Of a stretch of 64,000 nucleotides of DNA, positions 44,861-54,979 are shown piece by piece. Under the pieces are notes generated by a model, which was not told the origin of the DNA, searched no databases, and saw nothing but the letters and a program-made list of their open reading frames with translations. Made by a program: the position numbers and the translations under genes. How positions within the stretch are numbered: position 1 is the first letter of the stretch; each line of letters starts with the position of its first letter. The stretch spans positions 1 through 64,000 of the forward strand of contig CADBZY010000004.1 of the NCBI GenBank assembly GCA_902799245.1, read 5' to 3'. The DNA comes from an uncultured Ruminococcus sp. (GTDB lineage Bacteria; Bacillota; Clostridia; Oscillospirales; Acutalibacteraceae).

Positions 44861-46822
44861 GTGCAACAAAACAACAAAAAAAACAGAAAAAACACAAACC
44901 GCGACAGTTCGCATAATTCCGCGAAGCACAGCTATGTTTCCGGCGGAAAAACATCGGAGCGTTCCGAGCTGCCGAAGTACAACAAGGGCGGCAATTTCCC
45001 GAAATACACGGGAAAGAGCTTTTCCAGATACCAGAACGGCGAGAAAGACGCAACTGCAGCGGATGTGACAGTCAGACGCACGTCTAACAACAACGGATAT
45101 TACGGGTATAAAAAGAAAGGCTTCGGAAGTTATCACATTCAGGCGGCGGCACCGGCTGCGCTGCCTGTCAGACTATCCTTTATCGGCGGTCTGAATGAAA
45201 TCGGAAAGAATATCACAATGTTTGAATACGGCGACGAGGCCATCATTGTGGACTGTGGCATGGCTTTCCCGGACGACACCATGCTTGGCGTGGATCTGGT
45301 CATCCCCGATTTCACTTATTTAGAGGAAAATGTTGATAAGATAAAGGGCATTTTCCTTACCCACGGTCATGAAGATCACATCGGCTCTCTGCCGTATCTG
45401 CTCCGCAAGATGAATCTGCCGATCTACGGCACCCGCCTGACGCTTGGATTAGTGGAGGGCAAACTCAGAGAGCACCGTCTGCTCGACTCCGCAAAGCTGC
45501 ATGTGGTTTCTGCGGGACAGACCATCAATGTCGGATGTTTCGGTGTGGAATTCATCAATGTGAATCACTCGATACCCGACGCGGTAGGCTTTGCCATTCA
45601 TACGCCCGGCGGCGTGATCGTGCATACCGGCGACTTCAAGATCGACTCCACGCCCATCAACGGCGGAATGATAGATCTCGGCAGATTTGCCCAGCTCGGC
45701 AAGGAAGGCGTGCTTTGTATGATGGCGGATTCCACCAATGCGGAGCGTCCCGGCTTCACCATGAGCGAGCGCACAGTGGGAGAGTCGTTCAATACGCTGT
45801 TCCAGAGCGAATCGGCGAAGAACAAGCGTATCATCATTGCGACCTTTGCATCCAATATCTACAGAATACAGCAGATTATCGATTACGCCTACAAATTCGG
45901 CCGGAAGGTCGCCGTCAGCGGGCGCAGCATGATCAACGCGGTCAGCATTTCCCAGGAACTGGGCTATCTCAACGTTCCCGAAGGCGTCATGATCGACATC
46001 TCCATGCTCAATCGCTACCCGAATAACAAAGTGGTTCTTATCACCACCGGAAGCCAGGGCGAGCCGATGAGCGCCCTCACACGAATGGCATTTTCCGATC
46101 ACCGGCAAGTCGAGATTGGCCCCGATGATTTCATTATTATCTCCGCCAATCCGATTCCCGGCAATGAGAAGAACGTCGGCAACGTCGTCAACGAGCTATT
46201 GAAGCACAAATGTGACGTTGTGTACGAAAAAATGTACGACGTACACGTTTCCGGCCACGCCTGCCAGGAAGAGCTTAAGCTCATGTTAGGGCTGGTGAAA
46301 CCTAAATATTTCATCCCCGTACACGGTGAGCAGAAGCACCTTCTGAAACACGCCGGACTGGCGCGGGCTGTTGGAATACCGTCAGATAATGTATGTATTG
46401 CCGATTTAGGCGATTGCATTGAGGTCAGCGAGGATCATATCAAAAAGATCGGCACAGTTCCGAGCGGCAAGGTGCTGGTTGACGGATTAGGCGTCGGCGA
46501 TGTCGGCAGTGTGGTTCTCCGCGACCGCAAACACCTTGGACAGGACGGTCTGATCATTGTCGTCATGGCCATCAGCTCCGACGCAGGACTGACAGTCGCG
46601 GGTCCCGACATCGTGTCAAGGGGTTTTGTGTACGTGCGTGACGCGGAGCAGCTTCTTGACGAGGCGCGAAGAATTGCCTCTGACGCTTTGGAAGACTGCT
46701 TTGACGAAGGAATACGCGAATGGACTACCATCAAGAACAGAGTGCGTGACGATTTATCCAAATTCATCTATGAACGCACCAAGAGAAGCCCGATGATCCT
46801 TCCCATTATCATGGAGGTATGA
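44861..46822 (+). CDS. rnj: Ribonuclease J
   Basis: Metallo-beta-lactamase/beta-CASP RNase with 5'-3' exo- and endonuclease activity, central to RNA turnover and rRNA maturation. The zinc motif is THGHEDHIGS (about residue 168-173), followed by NVNHSIPDAVG, HTGDFKID, DSTNAERPG, the beta-CASP domain TTGSQGEPMSAL and VSGHACQEELKLML, and the C-terminal dimer domain. An N-terminal extension of about 115 polar, Asn/Lys/Arg/Tyr-rich residues precedes the catalytic fold and looks disordered and RNA-binding. The GTG at 44861 is chosen from GGAGG 7 nt upstream. Leader with promoter and terminator suggests feedback control. Confidence 0.96.
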   Translation: MQQNNKKNRKNTNRDSSHNSAKHSYVSGGKTSERSELPKYNKGGNFPKYTGKSFSRYQNGEKDATAADVTVRRTSNNNGYYGYKKKGFGSYHIQAAAPAALPVRLSFIGGLNEIGKNITMFEYGDEAIIVDCGMAFPDDTMLGVDLVIPDFTYLEENVDKIKGIFLTHGHEDHIGSLPYLLRKMNLPIYGTRLTLGLVEGKLREHRLLDSAKLHVVSAGQTINVGCFGVEFINVNHSIPDAVGFAIHTPGGVIVHTGDFKIDSTPINGGMIDLGRFAQLGKEGVLCMMADSTNAERPGFTMSERTVGESFNTLFQSESAKNKRIIIATFASNIYRIQQIIDYAYKFGRKVAVSGRSMINAVSISQELGYLNVPEGVMIDISMLNRYPNNKVVLITTGSQGEPMSALTRMAFSDHRQVEIGPDDFIIISANPIPGNEKNVGNVVNELLKHKCDVVYEKMYDVHVSGHACQEELKLMLGLVKPKYFIPVHGEQKHLLKHAGLARAVGIPSDNVCIADLGDCIEVSEDHIKKIGTVPSGKVLVDGLGVGDVGSVVLRDRKHLGQDGLIIVVMAISSDAGLTVAGPDIVSRGFVYVRDAEQLLDEARRIASDALEDCFDEGIREWTTIKNRVRDDLSKFIYERTKRSPMILPIIMEV

Positions 46823-46903
46823 TGAATTTCGGGTTTGGGATGTAATACGCGTGCTGTTCGCAAGTGATAGAATGACGCGTTCAATAATCAGGGTGGTGGT
46901 TGA

Positions 46904-48907
46904 ATGAAAAATAACAAATACTGGCTGCTTGCACCGTTTTCCTACATTCAATTTGGTCTGCTGCTGCTGCTTCTGATGCTAATCTTTTTCATGGAGCCGG
47001 GCTGGGGATTAAAAATCATTTCGATTTCGGTCTGCAGTATAGCGGTTCTTCTTTCGATACTGTTTTCAGGCTCCATCAGGCAGAGTGTTTATAAATATGT
47101 TTTGCAGATAGCGCAATCGCTCGATACATCCAACAAAGAAGCGCTGAACAATATACCCATCCCTGTCACAACCGTTACCTCACAGGGAGAGATCATCTGG
47201 TACAATGAGCTGTTTCGAGAGATGATTCTTTTGGGTGCCGACGCGCAGGGTGTAAAGCTGCCCAGAGTATTCAAGGGTTTTGATGAAGAATGGCTGTCAT
47301 CCGGCAACCGGTTTGAGATAAAGAAGGAAAAAAAGGTATATTCTGTTTCGGTAGGAATGCACATGATTGAGGACACCGAGCAGTATGTGCTGTATTTTGA
47401 CGACATTACAGACCTTAAACGTACGGAAAACATGTTCAATGTGAGCCGTCCGGCGGTTATCCTCATTGTATTCGATAATGAAGAGGAACTGCTAAAGGTG
47501 CGCGAGAATGAGCGTGTCCGTGTCATATCCGCATTGGAATCGCTGCTCACCAAATGGGTCGAAGGTTTCAACAGCATATCCAGAATCAATGCCCGCGACC
47601 GCAGCTTTATCCTTGTGGAGGAGCAATATCTGCAAAAGATGATTTCCTCCCGTTTTTCGGTACTCAATGAAGCGCGCAAGATCGTGATCGAGGGCGGCAA
47701 TCCCGTGACCCTTTCCATCGGCGTGGGACACGGCGGCGCCAATTTCAGCGAATGCGAATTCTGGGCGAATCAGGCGCTTGAAATGGCACTCGGACGCGGC
47801 GGCGATCAGGCTTCTGTCAAGGACGCCGACGGATATTCCTTCTTCGGAGGTGTTTCCAAATCGGTTGAAAAACAAAGCAAGGTTCGCACCCGAATGATCG
47901 CGCAGGCGCTTGTAGAACTGATTAACGCTGCTGACAAGTGTTTTATTATGGGGCACAGGTTTTCGGATCTTGATGCGATCGGTTCTGCGATAGGACTTGC
48001 CGCCATTATCGAGGCGCTGCAAAAGGACTCGGAGCACACCGTCAACATCGTTGTTGACGAGACCGCTACACTGGCGCAGCCTTTGATTGATTCTTACCGG
48101 GAGACGCGGGAGATAGGGTGGTTTATTCCTCCTGATGCTGCGCTTGACGCAATGACCGACAATTCGCTGCTGATCATTGTGGATACACATTCGCCCGACG
48201 TGATTGAAAGCAAAGCGGTATACAATGCCGCCGCTACAGTAGTGACGATCGATCACCACAGACTGTCCGTCAAGAGAATACAGAATTCCGTTATTTTCTT
48301 CCATGAGCCTTACGCTTCGTCCACCTGTGAAATGGTGACGGAGCTGGCGCCATACATGCACGAGACCGCCATAGCACGTCCCGAAGCGGAGGCGCTGCTT
48401 TCGGGAATCATGCTGGACACCAAGAGCTTTGTTTTAAAGACCGGTGCAAGAACGTTCGAAGCGGCAGCCTACCTGCGTCGCAGAGGCGCCGACACCATCG
48501 AGGTCAAGAGATTCTTCTCCGGTTCGCTCCAGACCTACATCGAAAAATCACAGCTCGTTTCTTCGGCACGACTGTATGGAGACTGCGCTATTTCTGTTGC
48601 GCCCGAGGAGGTCGAGGGAATCAGGGTCATTGCTTCACAGGCAGCCGATGAACTGCTGAATATTAACGGAGTGACTGCTTCCTTTGTGCTGTACGTAATG
48701 GGAAGTCAGATTAACATATCGGCGCGTTCGCTGGGTAGGTTCAATGTTCAGTTGGTGATGGAAAAGCTTGGCGGAGGCGGTCACATGACAATGGCAGCCG
48801 CGCAGATGTACGAAACCACTGTCGATCAGGCGATAGAAAAACTTAAGGCGGCAATCGATGAATTCCGCGTGGAGCAGGTCAGAGATCAGACCGTAGCGGC
48901 CACTTAA
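46904..48907 (+). CDS. gdpP: c-di-AMP phosphodiesterase GdpP
   Basis: Hydrolyses c-di-AMP to pApA at the membrane. The 667 residues show two N-terminal membrane helices (about 8-30 and 36-55), a PAS-like domain, a degenerate GGDEF domain, and a DHH-DHHA1 module: [13 protein letters not shown] (about 350), [25 protein letters not shown] and the C-terminal [12 protein letters not shown]. The order gdpP-rplI-dnaB matches yybT-rplI-dnaC of Bacillus. A GGTGG-type ribosome-binding site precedes the ATG. It links c-di-AMP to the (p)ppGpp enzyme at 34464-35195, because ppGpp inhibits GdpP in known cases. Confidence 0.96.
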   Translation: MKNNKYWLLAPFSYIQFGLLLLLLMLIFFMEPGWGLKIISISVCSIAVLLSILFSGSIRQSVYKYVLQIAQSLDTSNKEALNNIPIPVTTVTSQGEIIWYNELFREMILLGADAQGVKLPRVFKGFDEEWLSSGNRFEIKKEKKVYSVSVGMHMIEDTEQYVLYFDDITDLKRTENMFNVSRPAVILIVFDNEEELLKVRENERVRVISALESLLTKWVEGFNSISRINARDRSFILVEEQYLQKMISSRFSVLNEARKIVIEGGNPVTLSIGVGHGGANFSECEFWANQALEMALGRGGDQASVKDADGYSFFGGVSKSVEKQSKVRTRMIAQALVELINAADKCFIMGHRFSDLDAIGSAIGLAAIIEALQKDSEHTVNIVVDETATLAQPLIDSYRETREIGWFIPPDAALDAMTDNSLLIIVDTHSPDVIESKAVYNAAATVVTIDHHRLSVKRIQNSVIFFHEPYASSTCEMVTELAPYMHETAIARPEAEALLSGIMLDTKSFVLKTGARTFEAAAYLRRRGADTIEVKRFFSGSLQTYIEKSQLVSSARLYGDCAISVAPEEVEGIRVIASQAADELLNINGVTASFVLYVMGSQINISARSLGRFNVQLVMEKLGGGGHMTMAAAQMYETTVDQAIEKLKAAIDEFRVEQVRDQTVAAT

Positions 48908-48942
48908 GTTATTGTAATATTTTTGAGAAGGGAAGATACAAT

Positions 48943-49389
48943 TTGAAGGTAATACTCAATCAGGATGTAAAAGGAACAGGCAAAAAAGGAGATTTAGTCA
49001 ACGTCTCCGACGGCTACGCGAGGAATTTCCTCTTTCCGCGTAAGTTAGCGGTGGAAGCCAACGCGCAGGCAATGAGCGAGAAGAATAACAGAGAAAGCTC
49101 CGCCGCATACCGGTTGGCCGAGGAAAAAGCTGCAGCGGAAGCCAAAAAGGCAAAGATTCACGGCAAGACGATCAAAATCATCGGCAAGGCGGGGCAGAGC
49201 GGCAAGCTCTTCGGTTCCATCACTCCCAAAGAGATTGTCGAAGTTCTGAACAGTCAGTACGGAATGGACATCGACAAAAAGAAGATCACACTCCGTTCCG
49301 ACATCAAAACCTTTGGTACATTTGAATGTGAAGTCAAGCTTTACACCGGCATCGTTGCCAACGTCAATATTGAAGTAGTGAAAGAATAG
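48943..49389 (+). CDS. rplI: 50S ribosomal protein L9
   Basis: Binds 23S rRNA domain V. The 148 residues begin [30 protein letters not shown], the canonical L9 N-terminal domain, then the long connecting helix ([16 protein letters not shown]) and the C-terminal domain with [15 protein letters not shown]. The start is TTG with AAGGGAAG upstream. It lies 35 bp after gdpP. Confidence 0.98.
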   Translation: MKVILNQDVKGTGKKGDLVNVSDGYARNFLFPRKLAVEANAQAMSEKNNRESSAAYRLAEEKAAAEAKKAKIHGKTIKIIGKAGQSGKLFGSITPKEIVEVLNSQYGMDIDKKKITLRSDIKTFGTFECEVKLYTGIVANVNIEVVKE

Positions 49390-49398
49390 AATTCAAAA

Positions 49399-49416
49399 GG
49401 TTGAAGGTTGAAGGTT
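49399..49416. repeat. Short tandem repeat between rplI and dnaB
   Basis: GGTTGAA occurs twice in tandem plus a partial third GGTT. It may be a slippage-prone tract; no function is evident. Confidence 0.4.
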
Positions 49417-49500
49417 CACAGTTTAGCCAAGACAAAGATTTTGCTGTAAAGCAATTAAACTTTTCAAACAAAAAATTACAACAAAGGGGGCGAACAAATC

Positions 49501-50871
49501 ATGGAAAACATATCCGGCGGAGATTTCGGACAGCCGACGGTGCTGCCGGCGAATAATGAAGCCGAGCAGTCGGTACTGGGCGCCGTGCTGCTGGATTCGG
49601 AATGTCTTAACCGCATTCTTGACATAGTTCGCCCGGAGTATTTCTACAACGAAAACCACCGCGAGATTTTCTCGGCCATGCACCGACTGTTCCGCGCAGG
49701 CTCTCCCGTTGACATTATCACGGTGCTCAATGAGTTGGTGGGAATCGGTGTGTTCACCGAAGAGACTGGCAAGCAATATCTCTTTACACTTGCCAATCTC
49801 GTTCCGTCTGTTTCCAATGTCGAGGCATACGCCGAAATCATCCGCGAAAAATTTGAAATGCGTTCGCTGATACTCGCCGCCAAGGAGATTATCAACGACG
49901 CCTCCGACGAAACCAACGACGCGCGCGTCGTTCTCGACCGTTCGGAGCAGCGTATCTATGAAATCGCCAATTCCCGTGGCAGTCAGGGCCTCAAGCCGAT
50001 CGGCGAGGTGCTGATTGCCGCTTATGATCATCTGATGCTGATGAATTCCGACCGCAGGGACGAATTTGTAGGTACGCCGACGGGCATCAAGACGCTCGAT
50101 GACACTATATCGGGTCTGAATAAATCCGACCTTATCCTGCTGGCTGCACGACCCGGCATGGGCAAGACCAGTTTTGCGCTGAATATCGCCCGCAACGTTG
50201 CCTTGATTCATGGCAGGAAGGTGGCCTTTTTCTCGCTGGAAATGACCCGCGAACAGCTTGCGCTGCGAATGCTGTCCACCGAATCGGGCGTAGAAGGATA
50301 CAAGCTGCGTGACGGCAGAATGAACCCGGAGGAATGGGCGAGGCTCTCACAGGCGGCGTCCGAGCTTCACGGTGCGCCGATCTTCATCGACGAGGCGGGT
50401 AACATCTCCGTCACCGAAATGAAGGCTAAGCTGCGGCGTTTAGGTGACGTGGGACTTGTTGTGATCGACTACCTCCAGCTCATGGGCAACGGCAAGATCG
50501 CCAACCGCGTGCAGGAGGTCTCGGAAATTACCAGAGGCTTGAAGATTCTTGCGAAGGAACTTATGGTGCCGGTGCTCTGCCTGTCGCAGCTCAACCGTGC
50601 CACCGAATCCAGAACTGGACACAAGCCGATGCTCTCTGACCTGCGTGATTCGGGTTCCATCGAGCAGGACGCGGACATCATTCTGTTCCTCTACCGCGAG
50701 GGCTATTACCAGCAGTCCGACCCGAAGCAGAACAACGAGGAAATAGATCAGAGCCGCGCCGTCTGTATGGTTGCCAAAAACCGCCACGGCTCCACCTGCG
50801 AGATTCCGCTTCACTGGTCAGGCGCTACCACGAGATTCACCGCCGCGGAGGAAAGCTATGTTGGAGGCTAA
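49501..50871 (+). CDS. dnaB: Replicative DNA helicase
   Basis: Hexameric helicase of the replication fork (called DnaC in Bacillus). The N-terminal primase-interacting domain begins NEAEQSVLGAVLLDSECLNRI; the RecA-like motor has LILLAARPGMGKTSFALNIA (Walker A) and VVIDYLQLM (Walker B), then LSQLNRATESR and DLRDSGSIEQDADII. Length 456 is normal; no intein is present. AAGGGGGC precedes the ATG. The stop overlaps the tilS start by 14 bp. Confidence 0.98.
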   Translation: MENISGGDFGQPTVLPANNEAEQSVLGAVLLDSECLNRILDIVRPEYFYNENHREIFSAMHRLFRAGSPVDIITVLNELVGIGVFTEETGKQYLFTLANLVPSVSNVEAYAEIIREKFEMRSLILAAKEIINDASDETNDARVVLDRSEQRIYEIANSRGSQGLKPIGEVLIAAYDHLMLMNSDRRDEFVGTPTGIKTLDDTISGLNKSDLILLAARPGMGKTSFALNIARNVALIHGRKVAFFSLEMTREQLALRMLSTESGVEGYKLRDGRMNPEEWARLSQAASELHGAPIFIDEAGNISVTEMKAKLRRLGDVGLVVIDYLQLMGNGKIANRVQEVSEITRGLKILAKELMVPVLCLSQLNRATESRTGHKPMLSDLRDSGSIEQDADIILFLYREGYYQQSDPKQNNEEIDQSRAVCMVAKNRHGSTCEIPLHWSGATTRFTAAEESYVGG

Positions 50872-52267
50872 GTGTGCGCAAGCCATCGCAAAGTACCGTA
50901 TGCTGTCCCAAGGCGACAGCGTGATCGTCGGACTGTCCGGCGGCGCCGATTCCTGCGCGCTGCTGCATTATCTGTGTTCCCTTCGGGACGAGCTTTCCCT
51001 TCACGTTATTGCCGTGCATGTCAACCACATGATTCGGGAAGAAGAAGCGGAACGCGACGCAGCATTCGCGGAGTTATTCTGCAAGAAACTGTGTGTAGCA
51101 TTTCGCCTTTACAGAGAAAATATACCCGCTTTAGCTGCTGAAAAGGGGATAGGCTTAGAGCAATGCGGCAGAGAGGTTCGATACGGGATTTTCGAGGAAG
51201 AAGCGAAAAGATGCGGCGGCAAAATCGCCACGGCGCACACGCTTTCGGACTCGGTGGAAACAGTGCTGTTTCATATCATTCGCGGCTGCGCTGTCAACGG
51301 ACTCAAAGGCATCCCCGCTGTCAGGGCCAATATCATCCGTCCGCTGATAAGCTGCGAAAGATCGGACATTGAAGCCTACTGCACAAAGCACCATATTGAT
51401 TTTGTGACGGATTCAACCAACCTTACGACTGATTATGCCCGCAACAAAATCCGGCTGCAAATTCTTCCCCTCATGCGTGAACTGAATCCCTCGGTCAGCG
51501 ACGCGATCGGAAGGCTGTCGGAATCGGCGGCGGCGGACGACGGATTCATCTGTGAATATGCCGACAGGGCAGCGGAGGAATTCTTACATAACGGTCGTGC
51601 GGATCTGCTTTTTGCGTGTAAGTTTCCGGTGGCCAGCCGCGCGCTCATGAAAATCTGTGCTGCCAGGCTGTCAATCACACCTGAACAGAAGCATATTGCC
51701 TCCATGTGTGAATCTCTGCGCAGGGGAGCAGGAAGCGTCAATCTCCCGGGTGACTGTGTTTTTACCGTCAAAAACGGTTCCGTTAACTTCTCTAAAAAAT
51801 CCGATTTTTTTAAAGACTGTCAGAAAGACAAAGATTGGAATGTCATATTTACGCCGGATGAACAAACAAAAACATGGGAAATAATGACACCCGATGGACA
51901 TAAAATAATCTTCAGAATAATTGATAAAAATAAATATAATAATTTATTGTCCCAGAACCGAAAAAATGAAAAAAATGTATTCAAAAATTGTTTGGATTGT
52001 GATAGAATAACAGAAGCGGTATTTCGTTTCCGAAAAGAAGGCGACATTTTCTCTCCCGTCGGAAGAAAATGTACCAAGAGCCTCAAAAAGCTCTTCAACG
52101 AAGAAAAAATCCCGCCAGCCATCCGGGGACAGCTTCCTCTGCTGGAATCAGACGGGAAAATAGCGTGGATCAGCGGTATTGGCGTATCGGAGCATTTCAG
52201 AGTGAATGAAAGCACACAAAATGTGCTTTATATAGAAGTAAATGTAGGGGGCTTTCTCAATGATTAA
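50858..52267 (+). CDS. tilS: tRNA(Ile)-lysidine synthase
   Basis: Modifies C34 of tRNA-Ile(CAU) to lysidine. The PP-loop SGGADS is at residues 27-32 in VIVGLSGGADSCALLHYL; HVNHMIREEEAERDA, AHTLSDSVETVLFHIIRG and TDSTNLTTDYARNKIR follow. The C-terminal TilS domains include SPVGRKCTKSLKKLFNEEKIPP. The ATG at 50858 has GGAGG inside the dnaB 3' end; an in-frame upstream extension lies within dnaB and has no site. The 3' third of the gene is more AT-rich than the rest. It overlaps hpt by 8 bp, so translation is coupled. Confidence 0.96.
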   Translation: MLEAKCAQAIAKYRMLSQGDSVIVGLSGGADSCALLHYLCSLRDELSLHVIAVHVNHMIREEEAERDAAFAELFCKKLCVAFRLYRENIPALAAEKGIGLEQCGREVRYGIFEEEAKRCGGKIATAHTLSDSVETVLFHIIRGCAVNGLKGIPAVRANIIRPLISCERSDIEAYCTKHHIDFVTDSTNLTTDYARNKIRLQILPLMRELNPSVSDAIGRLSESAAADDGFICEYADRAAEEFLHNGRADLLFACKFPVASRALMKICAARLSITPEQKHIASMCESLRRGAGSVNLPGDCVFTVKNGSVNFSKKSDFFKDCQKDKDWNVIFTPDEQTKTWEIMTPDGHKIIFRIIDKNKYNNLLSQNRKNEKNVFKNCLDCDRITEAVFRFRKEGDIFSPVGRKCTKSLKKLFNEEKIPPAIRGQLPLLESDGKIAWISGIGVSEHFRVNESTQNVLYIEVNVGGFLND

Positions 52268-52796
52268 CGAATTGGAAAAGGATATTGACAGAATTCTGTT
52301 TTCAGAGGACGACATAAAGGCAATGGTGAAAAAGGTCGCCGATGAGATCAACGAAGATTACGCGGGTAAAAAGCCGGTTTTAGTGGCGCTGCTCAAAGGC
52401 TCGGTTATTTTCGCGTCAGACCTCATGCGCGGACTTGTGATCGACTGTGAGATTGATTTTATGAAGGTGTCGAGCTATTCCGGCACGCAGTCCACCGGCG
52501 TTATCAACATAGTGAGCGACATCAGAACAGACATTTCGAACCGTCATGTTATCATTATTGAGGATATCGTTGACACGGGACTGACGCTGTACAAGCTGAA
52601 GGAACTTCTCGCCGGCCGCAATCCCGCGAGCCTGAAGATCTGCACCCTGCTGGACAAGCCTTCCGGCAGAAAGGCGGATGTATATGCCGATTATATCGGC
52701 GGCACCGTCGGAAATGAGTTTATTGTGGGCTGCGGTCTGGATTATAATGAAAAATACCGCAATCTGCCGTATATAGGAGTTATGAGAAATTCTTGA
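52260..52796 (+). CDS. hpt: Hypoxanthine phosphoribosyltransferase
   Basis: Salvages hypoxanthine and guanine with PRPP. The 178 residues contain the PRPP loop VIIIEDIVDTGLTLYKLKE, the SSYSGTQSTGV flexible loop and the purine-contact segment FIVGCGLDYNEKYRNLPYIG. AGGGGG lies 8 nt before the ATG. The order tilS-hpt-ftsH is widely conserved in Bacillota. Confidence 0.97.
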   Translation: MINELEKDIDRILFSEDDIKAMVKKVADEINEDYAGKKPVLVALLKGSVIFASDLMRGLVIDCEIDFMKVSSYSGTQSTGVINIVSDIRTDISNRHVIIIEDIVDTGLTLYKLKELLAGRNPASLKICTLLDKPSGRKADVYADYIGGTVGNEFIVGCGLDYNEKYRNLPYIGVMRNS

Positions 52797-52875
52797 AATG
52801 TGCGATTTATTAACACAAACGTAATATTTATGCATTATAATAATACGGTCTAAAAACAAGTTAGGAGTGGCTTAT

Positions 52876-54648
52876 TTGGAAAACAAAAAGAGAAGAGTAG
52901 GCGGGTATCTGATCTGGCTGGGAATCCCTATCCTTATCATCGCCGCGCTCTACTATATCTCCGGCAACAAAAAGCCGGAGGAGCACAAGTATTCCGAGAT
53001 TATGGAATATTTTACCGTCGGTACGTCCGCGAACCAGAGCGAATGGAAATCCTCGCAGGTATCGGATTTCAATCTGTCGCTCAATACCGGCGTGCTTACC
53101 ATCAATCTGAAAGAGGATAAGAGCGGAAAGAAGCCTGATCCCATCACCTACAAGGTGCCGAGCATCGAGCTGTTTGTCAACGACGCAAAGCAGGGACTCA
53201 GGGAACTGAGAGAAAAGAATATCATCATCGGCGAGGACTACGAGCCGAAGCAGGATAACAGCCTGATTGCCAGTCTGCTGCCGACCATCATCATGATCGG
53301 CGGTCTGGTGCTGCTCTATTACTTCATGTTCAAGCGCGTCAACGGCGTGATGGGGGAGAGCAACCGCCAGCTCAACTTCGGCAAGGCAAAGATCAAGAAC
53401 GTCAACGACGAAAAGCGCAAGACCACGTTTGACGATGTAGCAGGCGCGGACGAGGAAAAGGAAGAGCTGCAAGAGATTGTTGACTTCCTTAAAAATCCCA
53501 AGAAATACGACGAACTCGGCGCGCATGTTCCCAAGGGCGTGCTGCTTGTCGGCCCTCCCGGCACAGGTAAGACGCTGCTTGCGCGTGCCGTTGCCGGTGA
53601 AGCGGGCGTTGCCTTCTTCTCGATTTCTGGTTCCGACTTTGTGGAGATGTTCGTGGGTGTCGGCGCATCCCGTGTGCGCGACCTCTTCGATCAGGCGAAG
53701 AAGAACAACCCCTGTATCATCTTCATTGACGAAATAGACGCGGTCGGACGTCACAGAGGCGCAGGTCTCGGCGGCGGACACGACGAACGCGAACAGACCC
53801 TCAACCAGATGCTTGTCGAGATGGACGGCTTCGGTGCTAACGAAGGTGTTATCATCATTGCCGCCACCAACCGTCCCGACATTCTCGACCCGGCTCTTAC
53901 ACGTCCCGGACGTTTTGACCGTCAGGTCATGGTGGGCTATCCCGACATCAAGGGCAGAGAGGAAATTCTCAAGGTTCACTCCAAGAAGAAGCCGCTCGGC
54001 CCCGACGTGGATCTTTCCACCATCGCCAAATCCACCGCCGGATTCACCGGCGCGGATCTGGAAAACCTGCTCAACGAAGCTGCGCTGCTCGCCGCAAGAA
54101 GGAACCTCAAAGCCATCACCATGAAGGAGATTGAAGAAGCCACCATTAAGGTTGTCGCAGGTACCGAGAAGAAGTCCAAGAAGATTTCCGACAAGGAAAA
54201 GCGCCTGACCGCTTACCACGAGGCAGGTCACGCGGTTGTCACCTACTACTGTCCGACACAGGATCCCGTGCATGAGATCTCCATCATCCCCAGGGGCATG
54301 GCAGGCGGCTACACCATGAGCTTGCCGCAGGAAGATCGCTCCTACAAGCTCAAAGGGCAGATGAAGGAGGACATCGTTGTGCTGCTCGGCGGCAGAGCCT
54401 CCGAAGCGCTGATTTTAGATGATATTTCCACCGGCGCATCCAATGACATTGAGCGTGCCACCAAGATCGCCAAACAGATGGTCACCAAGTACGGCATGAG
54501 CGACAAGCTCGGCCCCATTCAGTACGGTTCCTCCGACAGCGATGAAGTATTTCTCGGACGTGACTTCGGTCACACCGTCAATTATTCCAACGAGATTGCC
54601 AAAGAGATCGACAACGAAGTGCGCGCACTGATCGCTGAGGGCTTTTAA
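52876..54648 (+). CDS. ftsH: ATP-dependent zinc metalloprotease FtsH (short C-terminus)
   Basis: Membrane AAA protease for quality control. Two membrane helices flank an extracytoplasmic domain (residues about 11-28 and 133-155); the AAA module has [19 protein letters not shown] (about 226) and [12 protein letters not shown]; the zinc site is [10 protein letters not shown] (about 448-452) with the third ligand Asp in SNDIERAT (about 523). The protein stops at [11 protein letters not shown], roughly 45-60 residues earlier than typical FtsH, and no continuation is found in other frames before the terminator. The TTG at 52876 has AGGAGTGG upstream; a GTG at 52867 overlaps that site. Confidence 0.95.
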   Translation: MENKKRRVGGYLIWLGIPILIIAALYYISGNKKPEEHKYSEIMEYFTVGTSANQSEWKSSQVSDFNLSLNTGVLTINLKEDKSGKKPDPITYKVPSIELFVNDAKQGLRELREKNIIIGEDYEPKQDNSLIASLLPTIIMIGGLVLLYYFMFKRVNGVMGESNRQLNFGKAKIKNVNDEKRKTTFDDVAGADEEKEELQEIVDFLKNPKKYDELGAHVPKGVLLVGPPGTGKTLLARAVAGEAGVAFFSISGSDFVEMFVGVGASRVRDLFDQAKKNNPCIIFIDEIDAVGRHRGAGLGGGHDEREQTLNQMLVEMDGFGANEGVIIIAATNRPDILDPALTRPGRFDRQVMVGYPDIKGREEILKVHSKKKPLGPDVDLSTIAKSTAGFTGADLENLLNEAALLAARRNLKAITMKEIEEATIKVVAGTEKKSKKISDKEKRLTAYHEAGHAVVTYYCPTQDPVHEISIIPRGMAGGYTMSLPQEDRSYKLKGQMKEDIVVLLGGRASEALILDDISTGASNDIERATKIAKQMVTKYGMSDKLGPIQYGSSDSDEVFLGRDFGHTVNYSNEIAKEIDNEVRALIAEGF

Positions 54649-54661
54649 TGGAAACATTGGT

Positions 54662-54701
54662 AAATCCTCCCGTATTCTGCATAGAAATCGGGAGGATTTT
54701 T
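54662..54701 (+). terminator. ftsH terminator
   Basis: AAATCCTCCCG pairs with CGGGAGGATTT around a 16-nt loop, followed by a T-run. It starts 14 bp after the ftsH stop. Confidence 0.88.
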
Positions 54702-54740
54702 ATGAATTTTTGTAATTGTTATCAATTTAGTAAAAATTAT

Positions 54741-54770
54741 TTAACATATTTAAGGCAAATAAGGTATATT
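54741..54770 (+). promoter_or_regulatory. Candidate small-RNA promoter
   Basis: TTAACA (54741-54746), 18 bp, TATATT (54765-54770). It lies 40 bp after the ftsH terminator and has no gene to serve other than the candidate RNA. Confidence 0.5.
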
Positions 54771-54776
54771 ATATAA

Positions 54777-54892
54777 ATGCAAACAGGAAATGATAAGCGC
54801 CTGTTGCATTTGAAAATGATTACATCTCTCCTCCTCAAAAATAAATAGCAAAACAAAAACCTCCGTTGAATTCTGATACGGAGGTTTTTGTT
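54777..54892 (+). ncRNA. Candidate trans-acting small RNA with anti-Shine-Dalgarno stretch
   Basis: About 116 nt. A 5' hairpin (AAATGCAA-a-CAGG with CCTGTTGCATTT, 54775-54811) is followed by a single-stranded C/U-rich stretch TCTCTCCTCCTC (54825-54836), complementary to AGGAGG-type ribosome-binding sites, and then a terminator with an 11-bp stem and T-run (54855-54889). This matches the layout of Gram-positive sRNAs that block translation. A leaderless 23-codon frame also starts at 54777 but has no ribosome-binding site. Confidence 0.5.
54855..54889 (+). terminator. Terminator of the candidate small RNA
   Basis: AAAAACCTCCG and CGGAGGTTTTT form an 11-bp stem around a 13-nt loop, followed by GTTTTG. 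Confidence 0.85.
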
Positions 54893-54905
54893 TTGTCTGT
54901 GCAGC

Positions 54906-54948
54906 AAAAAAATCACAGTGATCAGCAGAACCTTTCACTGTGATTTTT
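54906..54948. terminator. Bidirectional terminator after pheT
   Basis: AAAAATCACAGTGA and TCACTGTGATTTTT flank a short loop. Minus-strand transcription from pheST ends here. Confidence 0.85.
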
Positions 54949-54979
54949 GAATATACGCTTTGAAAGCTGGAAAGAGAGA

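Noticed and set aside
49399-49416. GGTTGAA tandem repeat as a CRISPR or phase-variation tract
   Set aside because: Only two and a half copies without spacers, and it lies outside any coding or promoter element.
54777-54848. Leaderless 23-codon peptide frame in the candidate small RNA
   Set aside because: It starts at the predicted transcript end without a ribosome-binding site, and its codons overlap the hairpin and anti-Shine-Dalgarno stretch, which better explain the constraint.
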